A stretch of 64,000 bases of DNA. Origin: Deltaproteobacteria bacterium (lineage in GTDB: Bacteria; Myxococcota_A; Polyangia; Haliangiales; JADYYK01). Where the stretch lies: NCBI GenBank assembly GCA_020853705.1, contig JADYYK010000097.1, forward strand, positions 1-64,000, read 5' to 3'. Below, in pieces: positions 1-7,695 of the stretch. How positions within the stretch are numbered: position 1 is the stretch's first letter; each line of letters begins with the position of its first letter. The position numbers were made by a program, and so were the translations under genes. A model generated the notes under the pieces. The model made no database searches. It saw only the letters and a list, made by a program, of their open reading frames with translations, and was not told where the DNA came from.

Positions 1-194
1 AGCTGCAGCCGCGCCTCGGCGTACTCGTGGAACGACGCGAACCCGAGCGCCTGGTGCACGCCCAGCGCGTGCGCGTCGAGCAGCGCCGCGACCTCCACGG
101 CCTCGGCCCGCTTGCGCCGCTCCACCGCCTGGACGACCCGGCCGTCCGCCTGCTGGATCTCGCTCGCCGCCCCCATCACCTGCACCTGCGTCAT
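1..194 (-). CDS. HNH endonuclease-type protein, N-terminus (partial)
   Basis: The minus strand encodes an open N-terminus of about 64 residues that runs off the window edge. It starts at ATG 194 with an AGGAGG Shine-Dalgarno just upstream (near 201-206). The protein begins MTQVQVMGAASEIQQ, and a helix rich in Glu/Arg leads to ALGVHQALGFASFHEYAEARL. That 'ALGVH.ALG..S..EY.E..L' pattern is typical of the N-terminal region of myxobacterial DUF222/HNH endonucleases, which are often of domesticated or mobile origin. The catalytic HNH domain would lie outside the window, so the function is inferred from the N-terminus only. Confidence 0.55.
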   Translation of the reverse strand, partial: MTQVQVMGAASEIQQADGRVVQAVERRKRAEAVEVAALLDAHALGVHQALGFASFHEYAEARLQ

Positions 195-937
195 CCGCCG
201 CCTCCTGCTCGTGTGCGCACCTCCTTCCTACCATGCAGATCTGGACCGCTCTGGCGGGGCTCTGGTGCGACGGAGCGCGGCGCTGACGCAGAAACCGACC
301 AGCCGGGTCGCCGGCGCGCCCAGGTGCGAGCTGGTGACGCGCTGGGGGTATCCCAGGACGGAGCCCTGCCTCGGCGAAGGTGTATATGCAGATCATGTCA
401 ACAAGAAAGTGCGAAAAAGATGCTAAGGGATGCAAAGAGGGGGCGATGGGTGGGCATGCGCATGGCACGGCGTGTTGGCTGTGACCGCACGAGCGTGGCC
501 GCGTCAGGCGCAGCGGCGAGCCGCGGGCCCTGGTCGGGCCCGCCGCCGCGGAGCCCGTCGCCCGAGCCACCCGACGTCCGTCGGCCACGCGGCCGGACAC
601 GCCTCCTGGGTCGACCCGCACCACAACCCGACCGCTGGCTCTCCGGCGGCCGCGACCCTCGCGGACTGTCTGTCCTGGCCGCGCGCCCCTCACCGCGAGC
701 GGCGCAGCGCGGGCTGCGGGCGCCGCCAGCAGCCAGGGCGCCCCCGGGCCTCGATGCTCTCCGGGCAGGCCGTGACGAATCGTCTGAGCGCAGCCCAGTT
801 GTGATCGAGTGAGACCGAGGTCGGCGCCGAACCTAGGTTCCCGTGTGGGCGCGCACCCCGATCGGGGTGTCGACCCTCGCGGCCCCGGCCGCATTTCGCC
901 GCGTTGCACGGGCACTCACCTTGCACCACCCGCGTCC
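195..937. other. Long intergenic gap with an A+T-rich patch
   Basis: I find no convincing gene in this stretch of about 740 nt. The open frames across it give Arg/Pro/Ala-rich products without domains, as expected for random GC-rich frames. A short patch near 375-430 is much richer in A and T than its surroundings and contains TGTATATGCA and, on the minus strand, TTGACA (401-396). It may hold the promoter of the leftward HNH-type gene, but I cannot place a well-spaced -10 box. Confidence 0.5.
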
Positions 938-1456
938 ATGGCGAGGCCCCTGCTGCGCGCGCTGCTGATCGTCGGCCTGCTGAGTGCCGCGGCCGCGGCT
1001 GGTCCGGTGCGCAAGTCGGGCCTCGCCGTCGGCCCGGTGATGACCGGGGAGACCGGCGAAGAGGTCGGCCTGCGCGGCGGCTTCGACTCCGGCCTCCTCC
1101 TGGTCGCGCTCGAGCGCTTCGACGACGAGCTGCACCAGCGCACCCGCGCCGAGGTCGCGCTGCGCGTCCCCATCCGGCTGACGCGGCGGCTGACCATGGC
1201 GCCGCAGCTCGGCCTTCTGCCCATCGACTATGCCTACTATGACGGCGGCGACCGCTGGCTGGGCATGTCGGCCAGCGCGACCACGCGCTTCGACCTCTTC
1301 ATCTACGGGCCGCTGTCCCTGGTGGCCGAGCCGCTGCGGGTCGAGCTGCGCTTCGCCGAGATCACGATCCCGGCGCTGCCGCGGGCGATGCCGGAGATCG
1401 AGCGGCCGATGAACTGGGAGGCGCGCGCCTTCGTCGGGCTGCGCCTGGGCTGGTAG
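938..1456 (+). CDS. Secreted hypothetical protein
   Basis: A 172-residue protein. The ATG at 938 was chosen because it starts a clean Sec signal peptide (MARPLLRALLIVGLLSAAAAAG); the frame stays open upstream but is low-complexity there. The mature part is rich in alternating hydrophobic and polar residues (for example AEVALRVPIRLTRRLTMAPQ), which would fit a small outer-membrane or periplasmic beta protein. I do not recognise a family. Its 3' end overlaps the convergent gene at 1362-2150 by about 95 nt. The overlap falls in this protein's compositionally normal C-terminus and in the neighbour's low-complexity Pro/Ala tail. Confidence 0.7.
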   Translation: MARPLLRALLIVGLLSAAAAAGPVRKSGLAVGPVMTGETGEEVGLRGGFDSGLLLVALERFDDELHQRTRAEVALRVPIRLTRRLTMAPQLGLLPIDYAYYDGGDRWLGMSASATTRFDLFIYGPLSLVAEPLRVELRFAEITIPALPRAMPEIERPMNWEARAFVGLRLGW

Positions 1457-2150
1457 CCGGCGCAGGAGGCGCCGCCGGCGCCGGGCAGTGCGCGCGGGCG
1501 ATGTAGATCTGCGCCGGGTCGAAGCCGCTGTCGTCGGCTGCGATGGCGGTCTCGCCGATGCCGATGCCGTCGGTCCAGGGCTGGCTCGACCAGTAGCGGA
1601 TCGACGTCGGCGCCCCGCCGGAGTCACGCGAAAAGCCCAGCAGCACCATCGAATGGCCGAGGCCCACGCGTGACCAGGCCTGGACGAAGTCACCCGGGCG
1701 CGCGTCATCCAGGCTGACGCGGGTGCCCAGGCCGCTCTGCTCGAGCGCCTCGGCGGCGCCCTGACCGCCGAGCACGGGCACATACCAGGTCGTGCGCAGC
1801 CGCCGCGCCGCGGCCGCATCCAGCGCCGCCGCCGCGCCGCCGGGGCAGGCCTCGAGCGCACGCCAGAACACCTCGAACGTGACGCCGACGCAATGCGTGC
1901 CGCCAGCGCCGCCGCGCGCCACCACCTCGTCGCCGAGGCGCAGGTCACGCGTCATGCCGTCGCTGCCCGCGGGCGCCGGCCAGCAATAGCCGCCGCTGGC
2001 GCCGGGCGCGTAGCTCTGGGTCAGCGCCAGCACACGCTGGTTGAAGTCGGCCGGGGCCGGCCTTGGACGACGTCGCGCACAACCCAGCAGCGCGTGCGCC
2101 ACCACGCAGGCAATCCCCAGCACGACGCCCCAACCCAGCGCCGTGGCCAT
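1362..2150 (-). CDS. NlpC/P60- or CHAP-like Cys/His lipoprotein
   Basis: 262 residues from ATG 2150. The N-terminus has a membrane-targeting stretch ending in a Cys (VVAHALLGC), suggesting a lipoprotein. The core has a Cys in GGTHCVGVTFEVFW followed about 80 residues later by RPGDFVQAWSRVGLGHSMVLLGF. The order Cys, then 'GDFV' and a His in 'GHS(M)VLLG', is that of NlpC/P60 and CHAP papain-like hydrolases, which cut peptide bonds in peptidoglycan. The last 45 residues are Pro/Ala/Ser/Arg-rich and overlap the convergent gene. Family assignment rests on motif order only. A Fnr-like palindrome lies 58 nt upstream. Confidence 0.65.
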   Translation of the reverse strand: MATALGWGVVLGIACVVAHALLGCARRRPRPAPADFNQRVLALTQSYAPGASGGYCWPAPAGSDGMTRDLRLGDEVVARGGAGGTHCVGVTFEVFWRALEACPGGAAAALDAAAARRLRTTWYVPVLGGQGAAEALEQSGLGTRVSLDDARPGDFVQAWSRVGLGHSMVLLGFSRDSGGAPTSIRYWSSQPWTDGIGIGETAIAADDSGFDPAQIYIARAHCPAPAAPPAPATSPGAARRRRAPPSSSAARSPASPAAAPGS

Positions 2151-2207
2151 CACCGCTCTCGCTCGACAGGCCCCCGCGTGCACGCGCACAGCGTAGCCGA
2201 TCTTTTC

Positions 2208-2223
2208 GTTGACATTCGTCAGT
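2208..2223. promoter_or_regulatory. Fnr-like palindrome, site A
   Basis: GTTGAC-ATTC-GTCAGT: two TTGAC/GTCA(A/G) half-sites separated by exactly 4 nt, in the divergent promoter region between the NlpC-like gene (start 2150) and the fatty-acid hydroxylase (start 2247). The right half is imperfect (GTCAG). The centre is 31.5 nt from the hydroxylase ATG. It belongs to a set of six such sites in this window. Confidence 0.45.
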
Positions 2224-2246
2224 GAAACGCCGAGGCTGCGTCCTGC

Positions 2247-3122
2247 ATGACGCTCTACGGGTTCCTGGCGATGTCGGTGGGTGGCGGGCTCGGCATGTAC
2301 TTCGCCGTCGGCTTCGCCTTCGAGTGGCTGTACTACCGGCGCCGGCGCGCCGACGCCGCCAGCTGGAAGTGTCAGCCGCGCCGCTTCCCGACGCCTGCGC
2401 TGTGGCGCCGGGACATCCTGCTCGGCAGCGCCAACCTCCTGGTCGCCTCGCTGGCGTCCGGCCTGGTCGCGCACGACATCGCCACCGCCAACCACAGCGC
2501 GGTCTACCTGGACTTCTCGCGCCATGGGCTGGCCTTCTCGCTGATGACCACGCTGGTCTACTTCCTGGTGACCGACGCCGCGCTGTACTTCGCGCACCGC
2601 CTGTACCACCGGCCGGCGCTGTTCCGCGCCATCCACCTGGTGCACCACCGCAACACCACGCCGACCGCCTTCACCTCGGCCGCGGTGCACCCGGTCGAGT
2701 TCTTCACCTACCAGGCCATCATGATGGCGCCGATCTACGTCCTGCCCATGCACGTCGGTGGCCTCATCTTCGTGCTGGTGTTCCAGCACTGGGTCGCGCT
2801 GCTCGATCACTCGGGGGTGCGCCTCAGGTCGCTCTTGCCCTGGCAGCCGCCGCCGCAGTTCCACGACGACCATCACCGCCACTTCCACGTCAACTATGGC
2901 CAGAACCTGGGCCTCTGGGATCGCCTGTTCGGGACCTGGCGGCGCCACAACCGCCGCTATGGCGAGGACGTCTTCGGCGGCGCGGGCGCGCCGCTCGCTG
3001 GCGCTGGCGCCGACGCCGCGGGCTCGGCTCCGATGATCGACTACGGTGTCCGCGGCGACGCCGCCCGCGAACCCGACCGTGACCCGGGCAGCGCCCCCGC
3101 GCGCGACGCGAGGACCGCATGA
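2247..3122 (+). CDS. Sterol desaturase/fatty acid hydroxylase family protein
   Basis: 291 residues, an integral membrane di-iron oxygenase of the fatty acid hydroxylase superfamily, expected to act on a lipid in the inner membrane. The histidine boxes are all present: HRLYH (about residue 122), HLVHH (about 134) and HDDHHRHFH (about 209), followed by the usual NYGQNLGLWDRLFGTW. Membrane segments lie at the N-terminus, around residues 70-115 and around 155-185. The ATG at 2247 is used; the stop overlaps the next gene's start as ATGA. The C-terminal 35 residues are low-complexity. The substrate cannot be read from the sequence. Confidence 0.9.
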   Translation: MTLYGFLAMSVGGGLGMYFAVGFAFEWLYYRRRRADAASWKCQPRRFPTPALWRRDILLGSANLLVASLASGLVAHDIATANHSAVYLDFSRHGLAFSLMTTLVYFLVTDAALYFAHRLYHRPALFRAIHLVHHRNTTPTAFTSAAVHPVEFFTYQAIMMAPIYVLPMHVGGLIFVLVFQHWVALLDHSGVRLRSLLPWQPPPQFHDDHHRHFHVNYGQNLGLWDRLFGTWRRHNRRYGEDVFGGAGAPLAGAGADAAGSAPMIDYGVRGDAAREPDRDPGSAPARDARTA

Positions 3123-4066
3123 GGACCTGGCTCGACACCTGGCTGGTCACCATCCACGACCCGACCTCGCTGGCGCCGTCCGCGGTCGGCCTCGAGGTCG
3201 TGGTCATCACCTGTGCCGTGGCCACCTTCATCCATGCGCTGCGCGCGCACCGGCGCGGCGATCGCCTCGCGCTGGCGACCTGGCTGACCATCCTCATCTA
3301 TGGCGTGGCCATGGAGGTCATCTCCTACAACACGGTCGACAACTTCAAGCACGCCCAGTTCACCGTGATGTTCTACGAGCACCAGCTGCCGCTGTATGTC
3401 ACCGCGGTCTATCCCGCCTTCCTCTACACCGGGATCGCGACGGTGCGGCGCCTCCAGCTGTCCCGCTGGGCCGAGCCCTTCGCCGCTGGTCTGGTCATCG
3501 TGGCGATGGACTTCCCGTTCGACATCCTGGGCCCGGTGGCGGGCTGGTGGACGTGGTCGAACAGCGATCCGAACCTGGCCTTCCGCTGGCACGGCGTCCC
3601 GGTGTCGAGCTACTACTGGCACCTCGCCTTCGGCGGCGTCCTGTGCTGGCTGACGCGCGCGCTGGGGCCGCGCACCGCCGCGTCGCGGGCACTGTGGCGC
3701 GCGGCGCCGCTGGCGCTGCTCACCATCGTGCTCGGGGTGGTCGCCTTCCTGCCGTTCCACGGCCTGCACGGGCTCGGCGTCGCGCACGGCACCACGGTGG
3801 CGGTGGCCCTGGTGGTGAGCCTGGTCATCGCCGCGCAGGCCGCCGCGGCGGCGCGCCGCCAGGCCCCGGGCGCCCCCGACCTCCTGCTGCTCGCGGTGCC
3901 GGTCCTGTTCTTCGGCTATCACCTGGCGCTGGCCTTCGCGGTCAGCGCCGGCGGCCGGCTCGCGGTCATCTGCGGCGTCACCGGGTTCGCCGCCCTGGTC
4001 AACTGGGTCGCGCACCGGCCCGCGGCCGACGTGCGGCGGGCCGAGAGGTTACTATCGCCGGAGTGA
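3119..4066 (+). CDS. Multi-pass membrane protein of unknown function
   Basis: 315 residues with about eight hydrophobic segments, starting at ATG 3119 (4-nt overlap with the hydroxylase). Motifs such as YGVAMEVISYNTVDNF, YEHQLPLYVTAVYPAFLYTG and FPFDILGPVAGWWTW (charged or aromatic residues inside helices) are unusual enough to suggest a real lipid- or cofactor-handling membrane protein. They resemble a DUF seen beside desaturase-type genes, but I cannot name the family confidently. Translational coupling to the hydroxylase upstream and the TetR gene downstream suggests a role in the same lipid pathway. Confidence 0.7.
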   Translation: MRTWLDTWLVTIHDPTSLAPSAVGLEVVVITCAVATFIHALRAHRRGDRLALATWLTILIYGVAMEVISYNTVDNFKHAQFTVMFYEHQLPLYVTAVYPAFLYTGIATVRRLQLSRWAEPFAAGLVIVAMDFPFDILGPVAGWWTWSNSDPNLAFRWHGVPVSSYYWHLAFGGVLCWLTRALGPRTAASRALWRAAPLALLTIVLGVVAFLPFHGLHGLGVAHGTTVAVALVVSLVIAAQAAAAARRQAPGAPDLLLLAVPVLFFGYHLALAFAVSAGGRLAVICGVTGFAALVNWVAHRPAADVRRAERLLSPE

Positions 4067-4734
4067 ACCAGCGCGCCGAACAGAAGCAGGCCACCCGCAA
4101 GCACCTCTATGACATCGCCATGGCGCTGTTCGAGCGCCACGGCTATCCGGCCATCAACATCGACGAGATCGTGCGCCGGTCCAGGGTCGCGCGCGGCACC
4201 TTCTACTTCCACTTCCCGACCAAGGAGGACGTGCTGCTGGAGGCCATCCGCGAGGGTGAGCGCGCCATCGTCGCGCGGCTCGACGCGCTCGACCCGGCGA
4301 CGCCACTGCGCGCGGTGCTGGGCGAGGCCTGCGCCGGCTTCGAGGCCGCCTGGGGCGGACGGCGCGAGCTTCTGCCGCACGCCTGCGTGGTGGCGCTGCG
4401 GCGCATCGCCGCGGTGGCCGGCGAGCGCGACGAGGATCTGCTGCGCCGCGGCCTGGTCGGCCACGTCGAGCGCGCGCTGGCCTCGGGCGCGCTGAGCTCG
4501 CTGCTCCCGGCGCAGATGCTGGCCGACATCTTCCTGCTCGACGTCTTCGCCGCGCTGATGGCGTGGGGTGGGGCGGGGCAGCCGCCGCTCGGGCAGGTCA
4601 TGCCCGGGGTCATCGATCTGTTCCTGCGTGGCGCCGAGGGGGTTGGCCGTCCGCTGGTCGAGCAGACCGCGACGCCGCCCCGGGGGCGCGCCCGCAAGCC
4701 CGCGCGCAGGCCCAGGCGGTCGCCTACTTCTTGA
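4063..4734 (+). CDS. TetR family transcriptional regulator
   Basis: 223 residues starting at GTG 4063, whose last bases form the stop of the previous gene (GTGA overlap); the first in-frame ATG would remove the recognition domain. The N-terminal helix-turn-helix is typical: MALFERHGYPAINIDEI, then VARGTFYFHFPTKEDVL (residues about 13-55). The C-terminal part is a variable helical ligand domain with a basic Arg/Pro tail. It closes the hydroxylase/membrane protein operon and probably regulates it. The 3' end overlaps the convergent SDR gene by 11 nt. Confidence 0.9.
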   Translation: MNQRAEQKQATRKHLYDIAMALFERHGYPAINIDEIVRRSRVARGTFYFHFPTKEDVLLEAIREGERAIVARLDALDPATPLRAVLGEACAGFEAAWGGRRELLPHACVVALRRIAAVAGERDEDLLRRGLVGHVERALASGALSSLLPAQMLADIFLLDVFAALMAWGGAGQPPLGQVMPGVIDLFLRGAEGVGRPLVEQTATPPRGRARKPARRPRRSPTS

Positions 4735-5479
4735 AGGCCGGCGTGAAGCGGTCGAGGAACCAGCGGGTGGTGCCGGGGAACAGCCGCGACATCTTGTAGC
4801 TGCCCGGGTAGATCACGCGGGCCTGTCGCTTGTCGACCGCGCGCCGGACCTTGCGCGCCAGCACCTCGGTGGTGCCCACCGGCATGGCGTTCAGCGAGCG
4901 CGACTTCTCGTACTTCTCCATCGCGGCGTCGGCCATCGCGGTCTTGACCGGCCCCGGGTAGACCACCACCACGTGGACGCCGGTCTTGCGCAGCTCGCCG
5001 CGCAGGCTCTCGCCAGCGGCGGCCAGGCCGGCCTTGGCGGCGTTGTAGTGCGTCATGCCAGGCGTCGGCGCCAGCGCGGCCAGCGACGCGACCTGCACGA
5101 TGACGCCCGCCTTGCGCGCCAGCATGCCCTGCAGCACGACCCCGGTGATGCGCAGCGGCGACAGCAGGTCGACCGCGAGCAGGTGCTCGCCCTCCAGCGG
5201 GTCGACGTCGGCGGTGGGCCCGACGATCTGCACGCCGGCGTTGTTGATGAGGACATCGATGGGCCCGAGCTCGGCCTCGGCCGGCGCGACCCAGTCGGCG
5301 GCGTGCACCACGTCGCCCAGGTCGGCGACCACCACGCGGGCACGCTTGGCCTCGGCCGCGATCTTCTCCATCAGCTCGCGGCGCCGCGCCACCAGCGTCA
5401 GCGTGGCCCCCGCGGCCGCATACTCCCGCGCGATGGCCTCACCGATGCCACTCGAAGCCCCCGTGATGGCGACGTGCAT
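4724..5479 (-). CDS. Short-chain dehydrogenase/reductase (SDR)
   Basis: 251 residues from ATG 5479. Classical SDR features are present: the nucleotide-binding TGASSGIG (residues 6-13), NNAG (79-82), and the catalytic Ser before a YNAAK motif (residues about 145-149), followed by VYPGPVKT. The RR pair after the second strand (VARRREL) suggests NADP(H) preference, which is inference. The length is normal for the classical SDR class. It is divergent from the 2OG-oxygenase gene with a short shared upstream region. Confidence 0.93.
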   Translation of the reverse strand: MHVAITGASSGIGEAIAREYAAAGATLTLVARRRELMEKIAAEAKRARVVVADLGDVVHAADWVAPAEAELGPIDVLINNAGVQIVGPTADVDPLEGEHLLAVDLLSPLRITGVVLQGMLARKAGVIVQVASLAALAPTPGMTHYNAAKAGLAAAGESLRGELRKTGVHVVVVYPGPVKTAMADAAMEKYEKSRSLNAMPVGTTEVLARKVRRAVDKRQARVIYPGSYKMSRLFPGTTRWFLDRFTPAFKK

Positions 5480-5545
5480 GGCGGCATGGTACCCGGTGGC
5501 CGCTCGCGGCGCACCTGTGCTATGCCCCGGCGCGGAGGGCACATG

Positions 5546-6484
5546 ATGGCGCGATCGAACCTGGTGGGAGTCGTGAAGGGCGCGCTCAGGCCGCTGAGCC
5601 AGCTGCGCTGGGCCGCCGACACCGCGCTGTCGCGGCGGCTGTTCGGCAACACCCTCAAGCTGCGCGTCAACGTCGAGGGTTTCGGGCGCGCGCTGTGGAC
5701 GCGGCAGGCCTTCGCCGCCGACCTCGACCCCGAGGTCAGCGCCTTCTACGCCGAGCACGCCTACTACCGCCCGCCGGTGGACCTCTTGCCGGCCACGCTG
5801 GTGACGCGCCTTTGCGAGCGCTTCTCGGCCGCGCTGCGCGACGCCAGCCAGGTGCGCAGCGCCTACACCGACGACGAGTTCTACCGCCAGTACAAGCTGC
5901 CGCCCAGCACCGAGCGCCACCTCTTGACCCAGCACGTCAGCGACGTACACCGCTCGCTGCCCGAGATCTACGAGGTCTTCTCGCCCGCGGTGGTGCGCGT
6001 CATCCAGAGCTGCTTCCGCTCCAACTTCCGCGTCCAGAGCATGGCCGCCTGGCGCATGTTCGCGCTGCCGCCCGGCCTGATGACCGAGCCCATCATCGAC
6101 CGCTGGCACTTCGACACCGGCTCGACCACGCGCATGCGCTTCCTCATCCCGCTGACCCCGATGACCCGGGCCAACGGCGCCACCGAGATGTGGGATCGCA
6201 GCTACACCCAGTTTCTCATCCGTGAGGGTTTCACCCCCATCAGCTGGGGCGATCCCGAGGGCCAGAACCACGCCATCGAGGAGCGCTACTTCAAGGACAA
6301 CCCCCGCCTGGTGCGCAACGAAGGCCCCGCCGGCCAGGCCATCCTGTTCAACCCCAGCGCCTGCCTTCACCACGCCGGCCCGCGCGATCCCGGCCAGACC
6401 CGCGACATGATCCAGCTCGACATCCGCTTCGCCAGGCAGCTCCAGATCCCCAGCCTCGACCGCCCCCTGGCCACCGGCTACTGA
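5546..6484 (+). CDS. 2-oxoglutarate/Fe(II) (phytanoyl-CoA-type) dioxygenase
   Basis: 312 residues. There are two adjacent ATG codons (5543 and 5546); the second was chosen because GGAGG at 5534-5538 is then 7 nt away. A likely iron-binding HxD is seen in DRWHFDTGS, and the distal His/Arg pair in ACLHHAGPRDPGQTRDM with the following LDIRF, as in non-heme Fe(II)/2OG oxygenases of the phytanoyl-CoA hydroxylase type. No signal peptide is obvious, so it is probably cytoplasmic. The substrate is unknown. Confidence 0.7.
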   Translation: MARSNLVGVVKGALRPLSQLRWAADTALSRRLFGNTLKLRVNVEGFGRALWTRQAFAADLDPEVSAFYAEHAYYRPPVDLLPATLVTRLCERFSAALRDASQVRSAYTDDEFYRQYKLPPSTERHLLTQHVSDVHRSLPEIYEVFSPAVVRVIQSCFRSNFRVQSMAAWRMFALPPGLMTEPIIDRWHFDTGSTTRMRFLIPLTPMTRANGATEMWDRSYTQFLIREGFTPISWGDPEGQNHAIEERYFKDNPRLVRNEGPAGQAILFNPSACLHHAGPRDPGQTRDMIQLDIRFARQLQIPSLDRPLATGY

Positions 6485-6503
6485 TGATCACCTTTCGGTG
6501 CTT

Positions 6504-6522
6504 TTCGGGTTGACAACCCGAA
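6504..6522. repeat. Perfect inverted repeat over the tRNA-Gly -35 box
   Basis: TTCGGGTT-GAC-AACCCGAA: 8-bp arms with a 3-nt centre. It lies 20 nt after the stop of the oxygenase gene and contains the TTGACA (6510-6515) of the tRNA promoter. It could be an operator, or a hairpin ending upstream transcription; no T-tract follows it. Confidence 0.6.
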
Positions 6523-6537
6523 CCGTTCCGCTAGGGT
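6510..6537 (+). promoter_or_regulatory. Sigma70-type promoter of tRNA-Gly
   Basis: A consensus -35 TTGACA (6510-6515), a 16-nt spacer and a -10 TAGGGT (6532-6537) stand 12 nt upstream of the tRNA 5' end. The spacing and the G/C-rich discriminator fit a strong, growth-rate-regulated stable-RNA promoter. Confidence 0.75.
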
Positions 6538-6549
6538 ACGTCCCGTTTC

Positions 6550-6624
6550 GCGGGAGTAACTCAGTGGTAGAGTGCCACCTTGCCAAGGTGGACGTCGCGG
6601 GTTCAAGTCCCGTCTCCCGCTCCA
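6550..6624 (+). tRNA. tRNA-Gly (GCC)
   Basis: A complete cloverleaf of 75 nt. The acceptor stem is GCGGGAG (6550-6556) paired with CTCCCGC (6614-6620), followed by discriminator T and an encoded CCA (6622-6624). The anticodon stem CCACC/GGTGG carries the loop TTGCCAA with anticodon GCC at 6582-6584. The T loop is GTTCAAG. It has its own promoter and a terminator downstream. Confidence 0.97.
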
Positions 6625-6643
6625 GGATTCAAGCAAGAGATGC

Positions 6644-6684
6644 CGGCCGGTCAGCGAAAAGTCGCTGGCCGGCCGAGTCGTTTT
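6644..6684 (+). terminator. Intrinsic terminator after tRNA-Gly
   Basis: A 14-bp stem (6644-6657 with 6662-6675, one G-U pair) and an AAAG loop, then TTTT at 6681-6684 after a short gap. It ends the tRNA transcript 20 nt past the CCA and sits just before the end of the convergent gene. Confidence 0.8.
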
Positions 6685-6699
6685 CGGCGCGGCAGCGCC

Positions 6700-7689
6700 T
6701 CAGCGCGGGGCGATGGCGATGACGGCGGTCCAGGGCAGGCCGTTGTGGGGACCGTCGAAGGTGGCGCTGATGGGGCCGGTGGGGCCAGCCGTGGGCGCCA
6801 GCTTGGCGGCGATGTGCTGCGAGGTCCAGTCCCAGCTCATGTCGCCGCGGTCGCCGAGGTCGGCGATCACGCTGTAGCCGTCGGGCGGCACCGAGGTGTT
6901 GGAGCCGGGAGCGCTCTCCCAGTCGACCCCGGCGGCATAGATGACGAGGCAGCCGGGCACCGTGGTGGTCACGCCAGGCGAGCTCGCGACCACCGGGTCA
7001 GCGCCGGTGCCGGAGCCGAACTGGGTGCGAAAGTCGACGATGGGGCTGGCGGCGCGGGCGCCCGAGACCGCGATGAGGTGCAGCACCGCCGACGAGCTCC
7101 CGATCCCGTTGCCATATGCGCCGGCATAGCTGGTCGGCTCGCCGGCGGCGATCTTCCAGGCCACGACATAGGTCTGGCCGTCATTGCCGAAGAAGTTCTC
7201 GGCCAGCTGCGTGAAGCCGGGCGCCACCGGGCTCGGCCACACCGTGCCGCTGCCGTTGTCGACGTTGGCGATGATGAGCAGGAGATCGCCGTCGACCACG
7301 CCGTCGGTGCGGATGTGGTAGGCGGTCTTGGACATCTCGGGTGGGTACTCGTAGGTCGCGCTGCCGTTCCAGTCGGTGTAGTACGACGCCGAGATCAGCC
7401 GCGCGCTGAGGCCGCTGCCGGCGTCGGGCGTGACGGTGCGGTCGCCGAGGCCGCCATCGCTGATGCCGTCAGCCACACACTCGCCGGCCAGACCGTCACC
7501 GGCGTGGCTGCCATAGCGTCGGCCCCCGCCACAGCCCGGATCAGCGAAGCTGCAGAAGCCCGAGGGCTCGCAGGTGCCGGCGCTGCCGCCGCTGCGCGCA
7601 CACTGGCCCCCGCTGGTGCAGTGATAGGGCTCCTCCGCCACACAGGCGGGCAGCAGCACGACCAGCAGCAGCCAGCGGATTCCCCCCAC
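6700..7689 (-). CDS. Secreted lipoprotein-like protein of unknown function
   Basis: 329 residues from GTG 7689, chosen because it gives a signal peptide with a lipobox-like end (IRWLLLVVLLPACVAEE). A Cys-rich segment follows (YHCTSGGQCARSGGSAGTC, residues about 20-60), as in many myxobacterial surface lipoproteins. The remaining 250 residues look like a beta-sandwich domain without recognisable catalytic motifs. The gene is divergent from 7696-8385 with almost no gap, which suggests that one of the two starts lies further inside. Confidence 0.65.
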   Translation of the reverse strand: MGGIRWLLLVVLLPACVAEEPYHCTSGGQCARSGGSAGTCEPSGFCSFADPGCGGGRRYGSHAGDGLAGECVADGISDGGLGDRTVTPDAGSGLSARLISASYYTDWNGSATYEYPPEMSKTAYHIRTDGVVDGDLLLIIANVDNGSGTVWPSPVAPGFTQLAENFFGNDGQTYVVAWKIAAGEPTSYAGAYGNGIGSSSAVLHLIAVSGARAASPIVDFRTQFGSGTGADPVVASSPGVTTTVPGCLVIYAAGVDWESAPGSNTSVPPDGYSVIADLGDRGDMSWDWTSQHIAAKLAPTAGPTGPISATFDGPHNGLPWTAVIAIAPR

Positions 7690-7695
7690 AGCTCG

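Noticed and set aside
396..401. Minus-strand TTGACA in the A+T-rich patch as a promoter of the HNH-type gene
   Set aside because: No acceptable -10 at 16-18 nt; noted only in the intergenic entry.
27..812. Long open frame on the plus strand over the start of the window
   Set aside because: Arg/Pro-rich with no domain; it crosses the minus-strand HNH-type start, which has a good ribosome binding site and a family-like sequence.
690..929. Minus-strand frame with a vaguely transposase-like segment (HNWAALRRFVTAC)
   Set aside because: No conserved catalytic motif, no inverted repeats, and composition typical of a shadow frame.
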